Of a DNA stretch of 64,000 nucleotides, positions 11,612-23,130 are shown one piece after another (within the stretch, counting starts at the first letter, position 1; each line of letters starts with the position of its first letter). The notes beneath the pieces are model-generated. The model worked only from the letters and a program-made list of their open reading frames with translations, was not told the DNA's origin and searched no databases. A program made the position numbers and the translations under genes. This stretch comes from Panorpa germanica (Eukaryota > Arthropoda > Insecta > Mecoptera > Panorpidae): contig OY783208.1 in the NCBI GenBank assembly GCA_963678705.1, positions 13,451,782-13,515,781 on the forward strand, in the 5' to 3' direction.

Positions 11612-11748
11612 ATAGCATGTCCAGTGTGAAGTGGCTTCTAGAAGTTGCAGTAAATTACGATTTCCTGGATAAACTCAAGGAGGAATGCACGAACCAACCT
11701 CAAGTCTACGACATATTTCACCAGTACTGTACGGACCTCCATTTAAAA
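11612..11748 (+). CDS. Possible internal exon, unidentified host gene
   Basis: A 137-bp open stretch follows a good acceptor (TTTCTTTATGTTTTAG) and ends at AAA followed by GTAATT, a usable donor. It encodes about 45 residues, starting near SMSSVKWLLEVAV and ending CTDLHLK, with balanced composition unlike the surrounding AT noise. The exon ends in phase 0. I do not recognise the protein. It could be an upstream exon of the IR gene at 41.6 kb, whose first visible exon also starts in phase 0, or belong to another gene. Transcript data would settle it. Confidence 0.35.
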
Positions 11749-12350
11749 GTAATTCGTCTAGAATTATTTATAACGCATATTGTTGGGTTATTCAACAACA
11801 ACAAAAATTTGTAAAGTGCTTTTGAATATTAAATTCCCTAGCCAAGTAAAATTGTTGTTGCAACACAAGCTCCACTAGTTGTACCAACAACAAATGCAAC
11901 ACCTAAAGACGACAAGGAAGGAATGACACTTTGGAGAAATCCTAAGAGATCTTTAAAAGGCGCCCTCTTCCCTTCGAAGACGATTTGAAAGACGCAGAAC
12001 CACCCGCCAAAAAACGAGCCAAGAAATCAACTGCCAGAAAAAGTAGAACTAAAAACAATATTCTATGAAAAAATACAAAAAAAACAGCAACGCCGGACGC
12101 CGTGCAGTTGCCGAAGAAAAGCTGCATTATGTCGTAGATACAAAAGCAGATGTTACACCATAAACTATATCCCCACATAATATGTATCTACACTGGCAGA
12201 TACATATATAGAACCCATTCATTTTTGCTTCGTCTTATATCAATATTCTATGACAGTATTGTTTGACGATTTTGTGTTCCTTTTTGTTTTAAAAAATGTA
12301 ACCATGTATTTAGATACTTTGCAAAGTATCTAACTCCTATCTACTTTGTA

Positions 12351-12405
<55 letters not shown>

Positions 12406-12546
12406 CTTATGATTAATTCGCTTCAATAAGGTATCTGAACAAGATACCAAAAATCTTTTTATTTAATAATATACTTATTTAAATAAAGATTATTTTGATT
12501 GTTTTTAAATAATATTCTAATGTATTTTGTAAAATATATTAGAAAA
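11749..12546. other. Non-coding stretch with degraded basic coding remnant and (TA)n
   Basis: About 11880-12180 (+) contains short Lys/Arg-rich frames broken by stops (for example AEPPAKKRAKKSTARK). They could be the remnant of a retroelement gag or ORF1, but I cannot assign them. A pure (TA)n tract lies at about 12349-12402. No gene is supported. Confidence 0.35.
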
Positions 12547-12625
12547 CTAGAGTTTACCCCCGTCGCAATGCGAAGTCTTTATGGCGTGTATGATTTAAAT
12601 CCAATAAAATATTTCGAATTTCGTT
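12547..12625 (-). repeat. Reverse 3' end of the array Helitron family
   Basis: Read on the minus strand, this has the subtype end ATACACGCCATAAAGACTTCGC, a hairpin remnant, GGGGTAAACT and CTAG (12547-12550). Only the terminal part is recognisable, so it is an old fragment outside the main array and inverted relative to it. Confidence 0.6.
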
Positions 12626-12632
12626 ATATTAT

Positions 12633-12719
12633 AAAATAGTTTGTAAATAATATTGTATAGTAGTTTTTAAATAATATGATAAAATAGTTTGTAAATAATA
12701 TTGTATAGTAGTTTTTAAA
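12633..12719. repeat. Two-copy 48-bp tandem repeat
   Basis: AAAATAGTTTGTAAATAATA begins at 12633 and again at 12681. The two copies are nearly identical for about 39 bases and are separated by a short AT spacer. Confidence 0.7.
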
Positions 12720-15074
12720 AAAATTTTGAAGTAGTTGTAAATATAGAGTTCTACTTTGCAAAGCGTGTTTTTTTTTTGAATCGTAAATATTTAAAAGAAT
12801 TTTTCCAAGATCCCAATTCCTCTAGCCCTACGTCGTTTTAGTAAAGTTGAAATTTTGAGAATAAATATAGTGTAATATGTGGTTAAAAATGTATTTACAG
12901 ACATTCACTATTGTCAGACCCCTAACTTTAGCCATACGTTTTTAAGCCTTTGATAGAATTAGGTGTTATACTCTACATGAAAGATGGTTTTCTCGATGGG
13001 TTCTGTCGCCGCCATTTTGTAGTAAACTGGTAACTTTAATAGCTACTGCATTTTCATTATCAGAAATAATTTAGGTCGAAGTACAGGGTAAGCATTGTGA
13101 CGTATAGAGGTAGATAGGTAGGTATGATAAGGTATGTTTTTATGGATTGCTATGTTCTCGTATGGTATGATTAGTATAGTATTTTTTACTGCATAGTACC
13201 GTATAATGCCTTGTAATTGGTATATGTATAACAGACTTCTTTATTTTTTTACATATCAAAAAGTTGAAAGAAATACAGCTATTAAAAATGTGTATTTCAT
13301 TTTTACCGCTTTTTATTTAGTGTAAAACTCAAAGAATAAAACACAATATTCTCTAAGTACGTAGAATGGCTTATAGAGGCGGCCTTAAGGGGTGGCAAGC
13401 AGGGCAACTGCCAGGGCCGCGTATTCTCGCGCAACAATTCAAGTAGAAAAATTCATTACTATATATGTATTTGAATCTCAGGCTTCGCTCTTTATAAATC
13501 CCACTAGAATCACTGCGTATATCTTTTAAGGCATTCATGTACCTTAGTTTATCATCATTAATATTTGTCGTCTTTGTGCTTGTTAACTTTTATAAACTTA
13601 AAATATAAAATTTTGTTTCTCGTCAATGGGCTTGTGTCCTATGTCTTAATTTCTATAAAGTGTACTATATATTGATAAAGTGAGTTACTAGAACCTCATA
13701 TGTTCAATTATTTTTTAATAACTCCTTATATGTTAAGAGATATTAACAATTAAAAAACTCATGTTGTTTTTTTAATTTTTAAAGGGATTCAACGTTGTAT
13801 ACATTCCAAGTGCATGTGACATCACAATCCTTGTGTAAGGTTACCAACCTTACAGCTCAAAAATCTCTGCTATATGTATTTATATATCAAAATATCAAAT
13901 ATTATTTACAGCTATTTCAAGGAACAATAAAATTGTAATACTTTGTCTGCCTTAGCAGGGTTAAATACTTACTTAATACTCTTTGATTTATCTTAATTAT
14001 TTGACTACCAACAGCTACAAAACATTACCACAGCACTGACCTACTCAACAAATAACTGAAGTTAAAATGCATTTCACGTCATAAAAATATGACCGACCAT
14101 TTCTAGAGCTAAAACTACAATTCAAAATTTTAATTGCAATATCTCCGTCAACATTTAGATATTTAAAAAAATAGACACGTTAATACACATTTATTAACAT
14201 CAATTTCAATCAACAATTGAAAAATCAACCACTATAAAAAGAGGACACAAGCGATTACGATGAATTTATTATTATTATTATTTATTACAATTACGATGGT
14301 AATTAACAAATGCAGTCTTTAAATTAACGACTTTTAATTGTTAAAGATAACGCAGAATCAAAGGGTGACGTTAGATATAAAACTAATCTACGAATTAAAA
14401 ATCAACTCGTTAGTCCCAAACCGAAATGCACCGAAATGATTAATGCATTCAATGCTCCAGTCTGAAAATTTCTGGATTTCAACAAGTTGCATCGTGTCCT
14501 AGGCTTGGGATAAGCTCAGTCTTCCCTCTTTATACCACTCCTTAGCGCTCCCAAGCTAAATACTATTCAGTTAACACTTCCCGCGATCTCGCGATGCGTT
14601 AACTATATCTTTAGGATGCTATTTCTTTAACTCTTATACACATTGAATATGTGTGAGGGAGCTGCACTATATTTAAATATATTACTCTACAGCTAATATT
14701 GAATTTAAATGCCTAATTTATCTTTAAATGTGACGTCACAGAACATAGGACATGGGCGACCTCTGTGGCTGGTCCTTTGCGACTGGGATACTGCGTCGGC
14801 GAATAGTTTGAACAGTGCAGTGCAGTGCAGTTTTATATATATTTGGACTAAAGAAGCATATTTTAGATAATATTTTTTGACGACACAGTTAATAAATGCT
14901 GAAATTTACATGTTTAAATAATATTTGAAGAATATTTTGTGGAATTTTCATAAATAAATGTTAAGAAATGAGGTATTGACAGCGAATCTCCGCTGACGTC
15001 ACAAAGTCTCATAACTCATCACTGGATTTTTTTAAATTGAAAATTCAAAATGATTTTATTAGTTAATAAATTTT
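12720..15074. other. Long intergenic stretch, no gene recognised
   Basis: AT-rich sequence without a convincing reading frame. Near 13376-13425 there is a short GGCGGCCTTAAGGGG...CAGGGC motif resembling ends of degraded DNA transposons. Around 14520 the minus strand has a TATAAAGAGGGAAGACTGAG string and around 14234 the plus strand has TATAAAAAGAGGACAC. Either could be a promoter or part of a solo LTR, but no flanking duplication is visible. I see nothing else to annotate. Confidence 0.4.
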
Positions 15075-15236
15075 TGCAGGTAATGCTGTCAAGTTTTTAT
15101 TTTTTTATAGATTTTTTAATTTTTTACAGCACTTAAAATTCAAAATATCGATTTTTCATGAAAAAATCAGAATTTTTGTTATTTTAAATTACGTTAAGAT
15201 TAAAAAATAGACATAACTCGACAGCATTACCTCGGC
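15075..15236. repeat. Imperfect hairpin-forming inverted repeat
   Basis: The left arm begins GCAGGTAATGCTGTCAAG and the right arm ends TCGACAGCATTACCTCGG. The arms pair with interruptions over about 70 bases each, around a central ATTTTTCATGAAAAAT palindrome. Downstream (15237-15470) is further repeat-like sequence with the phrase TCTATATCTCCGACGG. No coding sequence. This is likely the end of an unclassified element. Confidence 0.55.
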
Positions 15237-15475
15237 ATTTATGTAAAGAAAGAGAGTGCAAAATTTCAAAAGAATCGGTGCATTAGATTTTGAGCTAGAG
15301 AGGGCACTGTTTTTGAAAAACCTATGTGTGAGAAACCACGTTTAAAAGTTTCAAAGTAACACAAAAGCAGATCAGAGAGGTGAAGACATTAAACTCTATA
15401 TCTCCGACGGTTTTACTCCAATCGAATTCAAATTTTTACACAATAAACTTAATAAGTTGTACAATAATTTAATAT

Positions 15476-15481
15476 ATATAG

Positions 15482-15532
<51 letters not shown>

Positions 15533-15538
15533 ATATAT
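15476..15538. repeat. (TA)n microsatellite beside the mariner
   Basis: A run of about 50 alternating T and A bases directly precedes the mariner 5' terminal repeat. Mariners target TA dinucleotides, so such tracts are natural insertion sites. Confidence 0.8.
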
Positions 15539-15539
15539 A

Positions 15540-16052
15540 CGAGGCGTGTTTTTTAAGTAAGTACCGTTTTGGAATTAAAAAAAGGCGTGCAAAGATATCG
15601 CAATAATTTTATTTTTAAATGAAAGCCTGTACCTTAATCTACTTTTCTACAAAATTTCCGTCAATATTGAGGCACTTGTCATAACGTGGCACCAGTTTTT
15701 AAATACCCTCCTCATAAAATTCTGCCGCCTGACTTGTTAACCGCTGTATCACAACTGTTTTGACTTCGTATGGAGTTACGTCGTCGTGCGGCCATCTCAT
15801 CACCATTTCATCACTCATAATGTTTTGTTCGTAAACTTCACAGATCTCACGATGAATATCGATCGGTTTTACGCCTTTAGCACTAAGAAATCGTATAACA
15901 GCCCGTACTTCACAATCGGCGGGACACACGATTGTCGGAGGCATCTTAAACACATAGTAAGCAACGTATACAATGAAGAATCAGACTGTAATGGCGTCAG
16001 TGGCTGCAAAGGCGGAATCGCAAAACGGTACTTACTTAAAAAACATGCCTCG
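15540..16052 (-). mobile_element. Internally deleted mariner
   Basis: 32-bp terminal inverted repeats (CGAGGCGTGTTTTTTAAGTA... at 15540-15571 and its complement at 16021-16052) differ at one base. The flanks are TA-rich. The 513-bp body keeps both ends of a mariner transposase gene on the minus strand but not the middle. Because both ends are intact it could in principle be moved by a full-length relative; it encodes no complete enzyme itself. Confidence 0.88.
15699..15953 (-). pseudogene. Mariner transposase, N- and C-terminus fused by deletion
   Basis: The first 50 or so residues match the mariner N-terminal helix-turn-helix region (VRAVIRFLSAKGVKPIDIHR, then CEVYEQNIMSDEMVMRW). Directly afterwards comes sequence of the far C-terminus (EVKTVVIQRLTSQAAEFYEE). 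After an in-frame stop, family-like residues (KLVPRYDKCLNIDGNFVEK) continue to about 15640. The whole DDD catalytic core is missing. The 84-residue frame compares with about 345 residues for the family. The junction is in frame, so a short DNA-binding-type peptide is possible but unproven. Confidence 0.85.
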
Positions 16053-16081
16053 TGTGTATATATATATATAATATATAATAA

Positions 16082-17883
16082 TCTAATATAAAATTGTCGT
16101 GTCGCGGTGTTTGTTCCCAAACTCCTCCGAAACGGCTAAACCGATTTTATTAAAATTTTGTGTGCTTATCAGGTAGGTCTGAGAATCGGCCAGCATCTAT
16201 TCTTCATACCCCTAAAAGTTAAGTGTGGTCCACCCCAAATTTTTTTTTTTAATTTTTTGGACAAAATTATTTGTTTTTATTCTTTCATGATTCACCATTG
16301 AAAAATACATTTAATTTTAAATTTTAACCCTTATACGATTAACCCCTGATTTTTAATCGCGATTTTTATATTATTCTGTTCCATATATAAATCGTGAACT
16401 GCAGTATGATACTGTCGAATTGGCAGCAACTATTACTCGCAATGTTCCACAACTAAATGATGAACAAAAAACAATTTACCACCGCATTATGCTGGCAGTT
16501 TCGGCAGGGCAAAGGGGATTCTTTTTTTTTTTGTAAAATTATCATTTGAGATGAATGCACTATGGCTCACAAACATTCGCTTGAGGCATTAGATAGGATA
16601 TTGAAAGATATAAAAAAAAAACGAAAAACAATTTGGCGGCACTCTGTTACTCCTTTCAGGTGATTTCAAACAGATACTTGCCGTTATTCCACGTTCAACG
16701 TACGCTGATGAAATCAACGCTTGCTTAAAATCATCGCGACTGTGGCGTTATGTTAAAAAAGTACAACTGACAGTGAACATGCGCCTTCATGTGCTTCAAG
16801 ATCCATTTGCCGATACTTTCTCAAAACAACTGTTAGATATTGGCAATGGAAAAGTGGCTGTACATGAAAATACTGGATGCATAAAATTACCGACAGATTT
16901 CTGCACAATCATCAACTCACAAAATACTCTCATTGACAATATATTTTCCGATGTACACACAAAATACAAAAATCTTGAGTGGCTGGCAGAAAGAGCGATT
17001 TTGGCAGCAAAAAATGTGGACGTCAATGGATTAAGTTCTAAGATACAACTGTTGTTGCCAGGGGACTTGGTGTGATACAAATCTATCGATGCTGTTTGCG
17101 ATGCCAACGAATCTGTGAATTATCCAATTGAGTTTTTGAATTCATTGGATATGCCGGGCATGCCACCGCACAATTTACAATTTAAGGTTGAATCTCTGGT
17201 TATTTTGCTTCGTAATTTAAACCCACCACGGCTTTGCAATGGCACACGATTAGTCATTAAAGAATTAATGAAAAACATTATAGAAGCCACCATTTTGAAT
17301 GGCGAGTTCCGAGGCGAAAATGTATTACTGCCACGAATCCGTATGATTCCTACAGATGTGCCAATTGAATTCAAACGCATTCAATTTCCAATTAGAATGA
17401 CATTCGCAATGACGATCAGTAAGTCACAAGGCCAAACGATGTCTGTTTGTGGCTTAGATTTGGGTACACCATGCTTTTCCCACGGACAACTATATGTGGC
17501 ATGTTCTCGCGTGGGCAAACCATCCAGTTTGTTTGTATTCGCTAAAGACGGACTGACCAAAAATATTGTACACTCCATTGCGTTGAGAGATTAATCTTTG
17601 TTTATTTTTTAATTGCAATAATTAGTAGTAGAACTATGAATTATTTTCGATGTATAGATAGCTGTCAATAATTGTAATTTAATTTATATTTGTTACTTTA
17701 ATAAAGAATAATTTATTAACTTAAATAAAGTATACTTTAATTGTCTATAACGCTTCATTCCTCTTTGAATTATAATGACATCCCCACACATTTATAGCGT
17801 TAGCTATTTTTAAAAATATTTCTTAAAAAAATATTTCCTAGAAATAACGCATCTTTCAAAACAACGTTTGCCGGGTCAGCAAG
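16082..17883 (+). mobile_element. Helitron with Pif1-helicase remnant (1.8 kb)
   Basis: The 5' end TCTAATATAAAATTGTCGTG follows an A. The 3' end AACGTTTGCCGGGTCAGCAAG (one base off CTAG) precedes a T. The 5' flank carries the common Helitron phrase GGCTAAACCGATTTTATTAA. The coding part begins near 16390 and holds only helicase sequence. The Rep nuclease domain and the Walker A part are gone: the frame jumps near 16520 from a pre-helicase segment to the DECTMAH region. It is non-autonomous. Confidence 0.85.
16390..17594 (+). pseudogene. Helitron Pif1-like helicase, degenerate
   Basis: Pieces in changing frames cover motif II (DECTMAHK-like, near 16550), the GDF-Q-LPVI motif III region (near 16660), an open stretch at 16773-17071 and, after one stop (TGA at 17072-17074), the C-terminal domain to 17594. 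That domain contains [11 protein letters not shown], the motif V-type FAMTISKSQGQT and motif VI-type [14 protein letters not shown]. Pif1 helicases of Helitrons unwind DNA during rolling-circle transposition in the nucleus. Frameshifts between 16520 and 16770 and the stop make this copy inactive. The minus-strand frames overlapping it are shadows. Confidence 0.85.
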
Positions 17884-18349
17884 TATAATATAATAATAAT
17901 AACTATTTGGCAGGGGTGCATACCCAGGGTTATGACTGCATCAGGTTGCTTTAACTTTAGCAGGCTGCAGGTTACGGAACAGTTGAAAGTAGAGCTTGGT
18001 AACCTTCTGCTGCCGCTCATTTATTGTTAATATTTATTTTTAGTGCATCAACTTATAAAGTTATTAGCACTTACTTAAAAAGTATTTATATACATTTACA
18101 TTACATAATTCATAATTTACAACTTAAAAAGATATTTAAAATAAAGTAATTAAATTTGTTTTGTTTATAAACTCAATCAGGTTTTTCAGATTTTTTTCTA
18201 TACATAAGCCATTATTCCTGAGGCATATTACATTTTTGTCTGAGGGACGAGTATTTTGAGCATTGGAAATTGATATGCTCTACCGTTATAATCTTATAAC
18301 AACTTTAACTATTGCACTATTATTTAGACATTTCACAACGTTCTTGTCC
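17884..18349. other. Intergenic, nothing recognised
   Basis: AT-rich sequence after the Helitron 3' end with no frame, terminal repeat or microsatellite that I can support. Confidence 0.4.
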
Positions 18350-18590
18350 CTATGACCTAAAATGTTGTGCCAGTAATGTAAACATCTTGTTGGTAAACTC
18401 TGATGAAATTATTTCTTCTGTAACATTTATTTTCACTGGTGTCCCTAATTTAAACAAATTACCAATTAAGTCACCAACGGCAACCTGGGCTGACCTATTT
18501 TGTAAATTTTTTTCACATTTACCGTTTTGAAATTTTACGCTGTATCCTTTCTCGACGAATGTCCTCACTGAAATGAGATATGCTTATTTG
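18350..18590 (-). pseudogene. Ty1/copia polyprotein fragment (pre-integrase region)
   Basis: A 72-residue minus-strand frame reads GYSVKFQNGKCEKN, then AVGDLIGNLFKL and ends LLAQHFRS. This resembles the GAG-pre-integrase segment of copia elements, where the YKL motif is followed by an LWHRRLGH zinc-binding start; here that last motif is corrupted (LAQHFRS). No LTR, integrase core or reverse transcriptase is seen nearby. Confidence 0.65.
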
Positions 18591-18828
18591 CAGTGTTTAA
18601 CTTTTCTTACCTGAAATCAAAGAAACGACACTTAAATTTTATTTAAAAATAAGACAAAGTTTATTCTTTAAATTGTCAAATTCTTTTCATCTAATTTTAA
18701 AATGCACAGTTCATCCTAAAACATTATGCAAAGTGAGTTCTGTCAGCTCCAAATATCAATTGTGTTGGCCGTTGACACACTACAATAAAAATGGCTATAA
18801 CTAATATTTCTTTACATGCTTACTAATC

Positions 18829-18889
<61 letters not shown>

Positions 18890-20147
18890 CAACGATTATA
18901 TAATCTATATGTCTACACTAACATTTTACTAATTTAATTTTTACTAAAAACACTTTCTGATTCTATACTCTTGTCCGTAAATCTTTTTGTTCCTCAATGT
19001 TCCCTTCCCTTTCCTTTTCACTTTCCTTATCGCCTGTTTATTTTACTACTATTTTATTACTATTTTGTAGACGATAAGTAGAATGTTGCTTTTCTTAACA
19101 TATGTATTACCTTTACATTTCAATAAATTTTGAGCAAGTGTCAAATTAAATTTTTATCTCATTTTAGTATTATTTAAGTTATTCTAGCAAACTGCCGATG
19201 GTGCTAATGCAGTCTAAATCATAAGACGCTAATCATAGGACCAACTCTACTCTACTAATGTAACATGCATTGGTTGGTACTATGTGCTGAAAATAGTTTG
19301 TAAGCAGTATACTAGATGTAAATAAGAGATTTCTCTTATTTCAGGTATGATTCAAGATAAGCAGTGTAATTATTATATTGTGTGTGTAAATTACTAAAAT
19401 AAAAGTCTTTGATTTCAGAAGCATCACATAAGTTTGAATAACAATTTGCAATTCCTGAAATGTCATATATAAATAATAAATCTACTTGTATTACCTTTAT
19501 TTTAAACAATGTAATTATCCGTGTAAAATATCAATTTCCTCAAATAAAAGATGCAATTTCTTTAAGTTTAATTAAACACTATAGACGATCTCCATGCCTT
19601 TGGGATCTCAAAAATATGAAGTTTTAAAACAGAGAATAAAAACATGACGCTTTAAGCAACATTTGAAAAGTAATAAAGTGTAAAAATTAAGAGTAAGTAT
19701 TTAAAAAACTTGCAAACTCAGTTTTTTAGAGAGCATACAAAATAAAGTGACAGGAAAAAGTCTAGAGCCGATGCCAGAACGTTTTGAAATGGTTAGTTTA
19801 CAGTTGCATATCTGAACATGTCAGTCTCACTGACAGGACAACATTAATTGATCTGAGATATATTTAGACTAAAGAAAATGAAAATAAGATAAATAATATT
19901 TTTAAATTGGCAGAGGATAAATGGAATGGACATAAAATTATATATAATGGTAATTAGTAAAGGTAAAATTGCAATTTATTTATATTTTATTTACAACTCA
20001 CCTCACTAAACATAAAATATGAATGCTACATTGCATTTATATAATATCTTTTCTTTAGCACCACCTAATAATATTTTATTTAAAATAATCCTAAAAGTAA
20101 TTATTGTAAAACCCATTTGTATTAAATTAAATCTCACGATATACGCC
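18591..20147. other. Intergenic with (TA)n tract
   Basis: The stretch contains a (TA)n run at about 18832-18887 and otherwise AT-rich unique-looking sequence. I see no frame above noise and no terminal repeats. Confidence 0.5.
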
Positions 20148-20339
20148 AACGTGGCGATTTAGGAACTTTGGATCATATTATATTTGAATGCATAAATTAT
20201 AGTATACAAAGATCAATATTTAACAGTGAAATATTAAATGTTATTATTACATATAATACTACATATATTAGATGTCTCCCTTTTAAAACTACATTTTCGT
20301 TAATTGATTTAAAATTAATAAAGTATTTAAATATTTAGA
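20148..20339 (+). pseudogene. LINE ORF2 C-terminal fragment
   Basis: An open stretch without start encodes LGTLDHIIFECINYSIQRS and continues to a TAG at 20337. It resembles the C-terminal segment of jockey/I/R1-type LINE proteins (DLGTLDHIIFEC-type box). No reverse transcriptase domain is adjacent, so it is an isolated piece, probably a 5'-truncated insertion. Confidence 0.6.
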
Positions 20340-21739
20340 CAATTGTAAAATAGAATTATAAATGTTTTAAAAATGTATTAAAAAAAATAATCTAAAGTTA
20401 GACTTAATGTTTTAAATATTTAAAATACGATTAAATAATTTGAATAAATAAAATACGAATAAATAGTTTAGAGACCATTAAATAGAACATAAAATTCGCG
20501 TAAGGTAATTCGTAAAAGAATAGAATTACTTCTGTAGCAATAAAAAACCTGCGCGAATAAAAAACCATTGTGGAACAACTACCTTCATGAAATGTTGCTG
20601 CATGATGTGTTGTCGTAGTGATACCAATGATCGCCATATATCATGGTACGTTGGTTTTTCGGAACTACTCCGTTTTGTAATCAGGTAATAAATAAATATT
20701 CCACCCCTTCCTAGAACTGCAAGTCCTTCTACCTTTCTTTGTTGTTCTCGAAGCTTTCTCAGATATCCGAATTTTTTCTTGACTGTTACTGCAATACCTT
20801 ACCTCAATGGGCTAATGAGTATTCGAAAGGTGCTAAGAATAGATCATCCCTTTTGCATTTAATGCTCATTTTGATTTCCGCTTTAGGTAGTGTGTCGGGA
20901 TCCTATTTTTCGGTCATCATCATAGTTAAGAGGTAATCGACCGTTTTGCAAATAGACCTGAGATTTCCCGTTTTGCAAATAGCCTCCTTACGTTCACAGT
21001 GGTCACATCCGCATTCACATCTGCATTCGCGTGTTGACTTTCTGTGCGGTACTTGATTTAATACTGGTATTTGATTATCTGTTGTAGCCAATATGCTAGT
21101 TGTCCCTCAGGTTCCCTAAAATTTGATAATTAGGTTAACGAAGCGTGCTCGGTACAAATTCGAAATGGCTGGCCCCACAAATAGTGTATAAACTGTTTCA
21201 AAACTTTAACGTCTTCCAGAAGTTCCTTTCAAGTGACACAGTAATTCTGCTCAGCCTTTGATAAAAATTCTTTTTCTTGTTGTATTTGTGAGAGTACTGC
21301 TCCATTCCAGTATGCGATGCGTCCGTATCCAATATAAATTCGTCTACACGTTCGGGAAAAACAAGGATCGAGGCATTTTCCCAAGCTTTCCCTTTAATTG
21401 ATTAAACGTGTCTTCACAAGGTGGTGTCCACACAATGGGTCGCCTCTTCGTAGTTAGTTACTCCGAAATTTCATACAACGGTTTTGCAATCTTCGCAAAG
21501 TTTGAATCGAATTTTCTGTAATAAGCACATAACCCAAGGAAACTTCAAACTTCTGACAGGATCGTGGGTGTCGGCCAAGTCTTAATAGCTTTCATTTTTT
21601 CCGGGTGCTTAGATACCCCATTTCTAATGACAACATGTTGCAGATATCTTATTTGTTTGGCACATAAAATGCATTTCTTCGGATTTAATTTAAAAATTGC
21701 TGTTCGTAATCGTTAAAATACAATTTTCAAATTATCTAA

Positions 21740-22339
21740 TTAACTTCTAGTATCTTTACCAAGCACCACTATGTCGTCCAGATAAACGAGGTATGTATCT
21801 GGAGGTAAGTCCTTTAAGATGCTACCCATTAATCGTTCAAATGTTGCGGGGGCATTACACAAAACAAAAGGCGTTACATGAAACTGCCGTAGACCTTTCT
21901 CGGTCGTAAACGCAGTTTTCCCCCTATCTGCTCGTTTTACTTTCACATGCGAATATCCGCTCCGAAAATAAAGTGTGAAGAAGTATTTAGACCCGTTTAA
22001 TACGCTTAGAAGGCTATCGATACGAGGCAACGCGTATGCATCCTTTAGCGTGACGTCGTTCAGTCTCCTACAGTCTACGCAGAATCGCTTAGTTCCGTCC
22101 TTTTTCTTTACTAGTACTATCGGTGATGCCCAAGAAGTTGTTGAAGGTACTATTAATCCGTCTCGCAGAATTTGATCCACCATGGCGTCAACTTCCTCTT
22201 CTTGTCCCCACGGTAGTCTTCGTGCAGGTTGTTTAATTGGTCTAGCGTCTCTTACCTTTATTTGATGTTGCACAAATGTCGTGTGTCCCACGTCTTCTAT
22301 TTCCGATAAAAAATTGTCTTGAATGACCCGTAGCACCAT
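21740..22339 (-). pseudogene. Gypsy reverse transcriptase domain
   Basis: This 199-residue frame spans fingers and palm: SPIVLVKKKDGTKRFCVD, LNDVTLKDAYALPRID, the motif A region, AFTTEKGLRQF, PFVLCNAPATFERLM and the catalytic YLDDIVV. The enzyme copies element RNA into DNA. Motif A, which should read like LDLRSGY, reads TLYFRSGY. Its aspartate is therefore replaced and the copy is probably dead even apart from frameshifts downstream. The stop at 21740 comes shortly after YLDD, so thumb and RNase H lie in other frames. Confidence 0.88.
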
Positions 22340-22365
22340 CTTCAGGTTATGAGATTCTTAAAGAG

Positions 22366-23121
22366 TTAAATTTTTATTTGACTTTTATAGACGTCCAGTA
22401 GGTAGTCCGGAAGGGTCACTACTTTATCCTCGGAGGGCTCTATGTTTTTCGTTATACCCGTTCTGATATTAAGAGCTTCTTCAGGATCATCATTCAGCAG
22501 CTCAAGTTGGTCTCTTCCTATTTGTATATTATTAGTTCTTTGAATCATGTTGCCTAACCTTATTCTTAATTTAATTTTTCCAAGAGCTGCTGGGCAGTGA
22601 TCTGTTTCGTAAATTCATGTCGTCTAATAAATTCCAATCCAGTGATTGCGTAGCACCAGTATCAATAAGAGATTTGCATGGACGGTCTTTCATATATCCC
22701 ATTACAATTATTCACCTATGTATTCCTCCAATTGTTCCGAGTGTGGTAATGTCGGGACTCTTTATCGGAACAACTGGCAGGGTCGTCCCCATTAGACTGC
22801 CTGCGACTCGTTTCCCGACTGCCAATCCGCATTGGCAGCCGATGTCGGGGGTCTTCTTTCCGAGCTTGTGCCATTCGCAGTTGAGTTTCTTTCCCTGTTG
22901 TAAGATCATGACCGACCTCTTGTAATTCTTGGATTATAACGGTTTTTGTTCCGTTCCTTGAAGTCTACCAATCGCCTAAGCACATCATTCGTAATTACGG
23001 TAAAATTAGAGGAAGATGCCGTGACAGCGCGACTCATACGGCTCACCTCATGAATATGGCTGATGGTTTCCATTTGAAGCGCAGTTGCAACGGCCCCGTT
23101 TATGTTTTTCTGCTTAGTCAA
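22366..23121 (-). pseudogene. Gypsy gag/protease remnants
   Basis: Three short minus-strand frames (22366-22548, 22712-22909, 22906-23121) lie upstream of the reverse transcriptase in the order expected for gag and protease. A Cys/His cluster (NCEWHKLGKKTPDIGCQC) may be a corrupted zinc knuckle, and SLMGTTLPVVPI a weak protease-like hydrophobic stretch. The assignment rests mainly on position. Confidence 0.45.
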
Positions 23122-23130
23122 TATAATGGC

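Larger units (their letters stand above)
20700..23130 (-). mobile_element. Ty3/Gypsy retroelement, degraded
   Basis: Read right to left on the minus strand: gag-like debris (23121-22712), a protease/linker region (22548-22366), reverse transcriptase (22339-21740), then RNase H and linker in shifting frames (about 21720-20740), including a Cys-rich CRCECGCDHC segment. Typical downstream phrases such as FLGLCAYYRKF are visible in broken frames near 21500. The integrase was not found here; a Gypsy integrase tail at 34.1-34.8 kb is separate. No LTR pair was identified. Confidence 0.75.

Noticed and set aside
14200..14720. Solo LTR or promoter
   Set aside because: TATA-like strings on both strands but no TG...CA boundaries with flanking duplication.
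16796..17380. Minus-strand frames across the Helitron helicase
   Set aside because: They are shadows of the plus-strand helicase, which has recognisable motifs.
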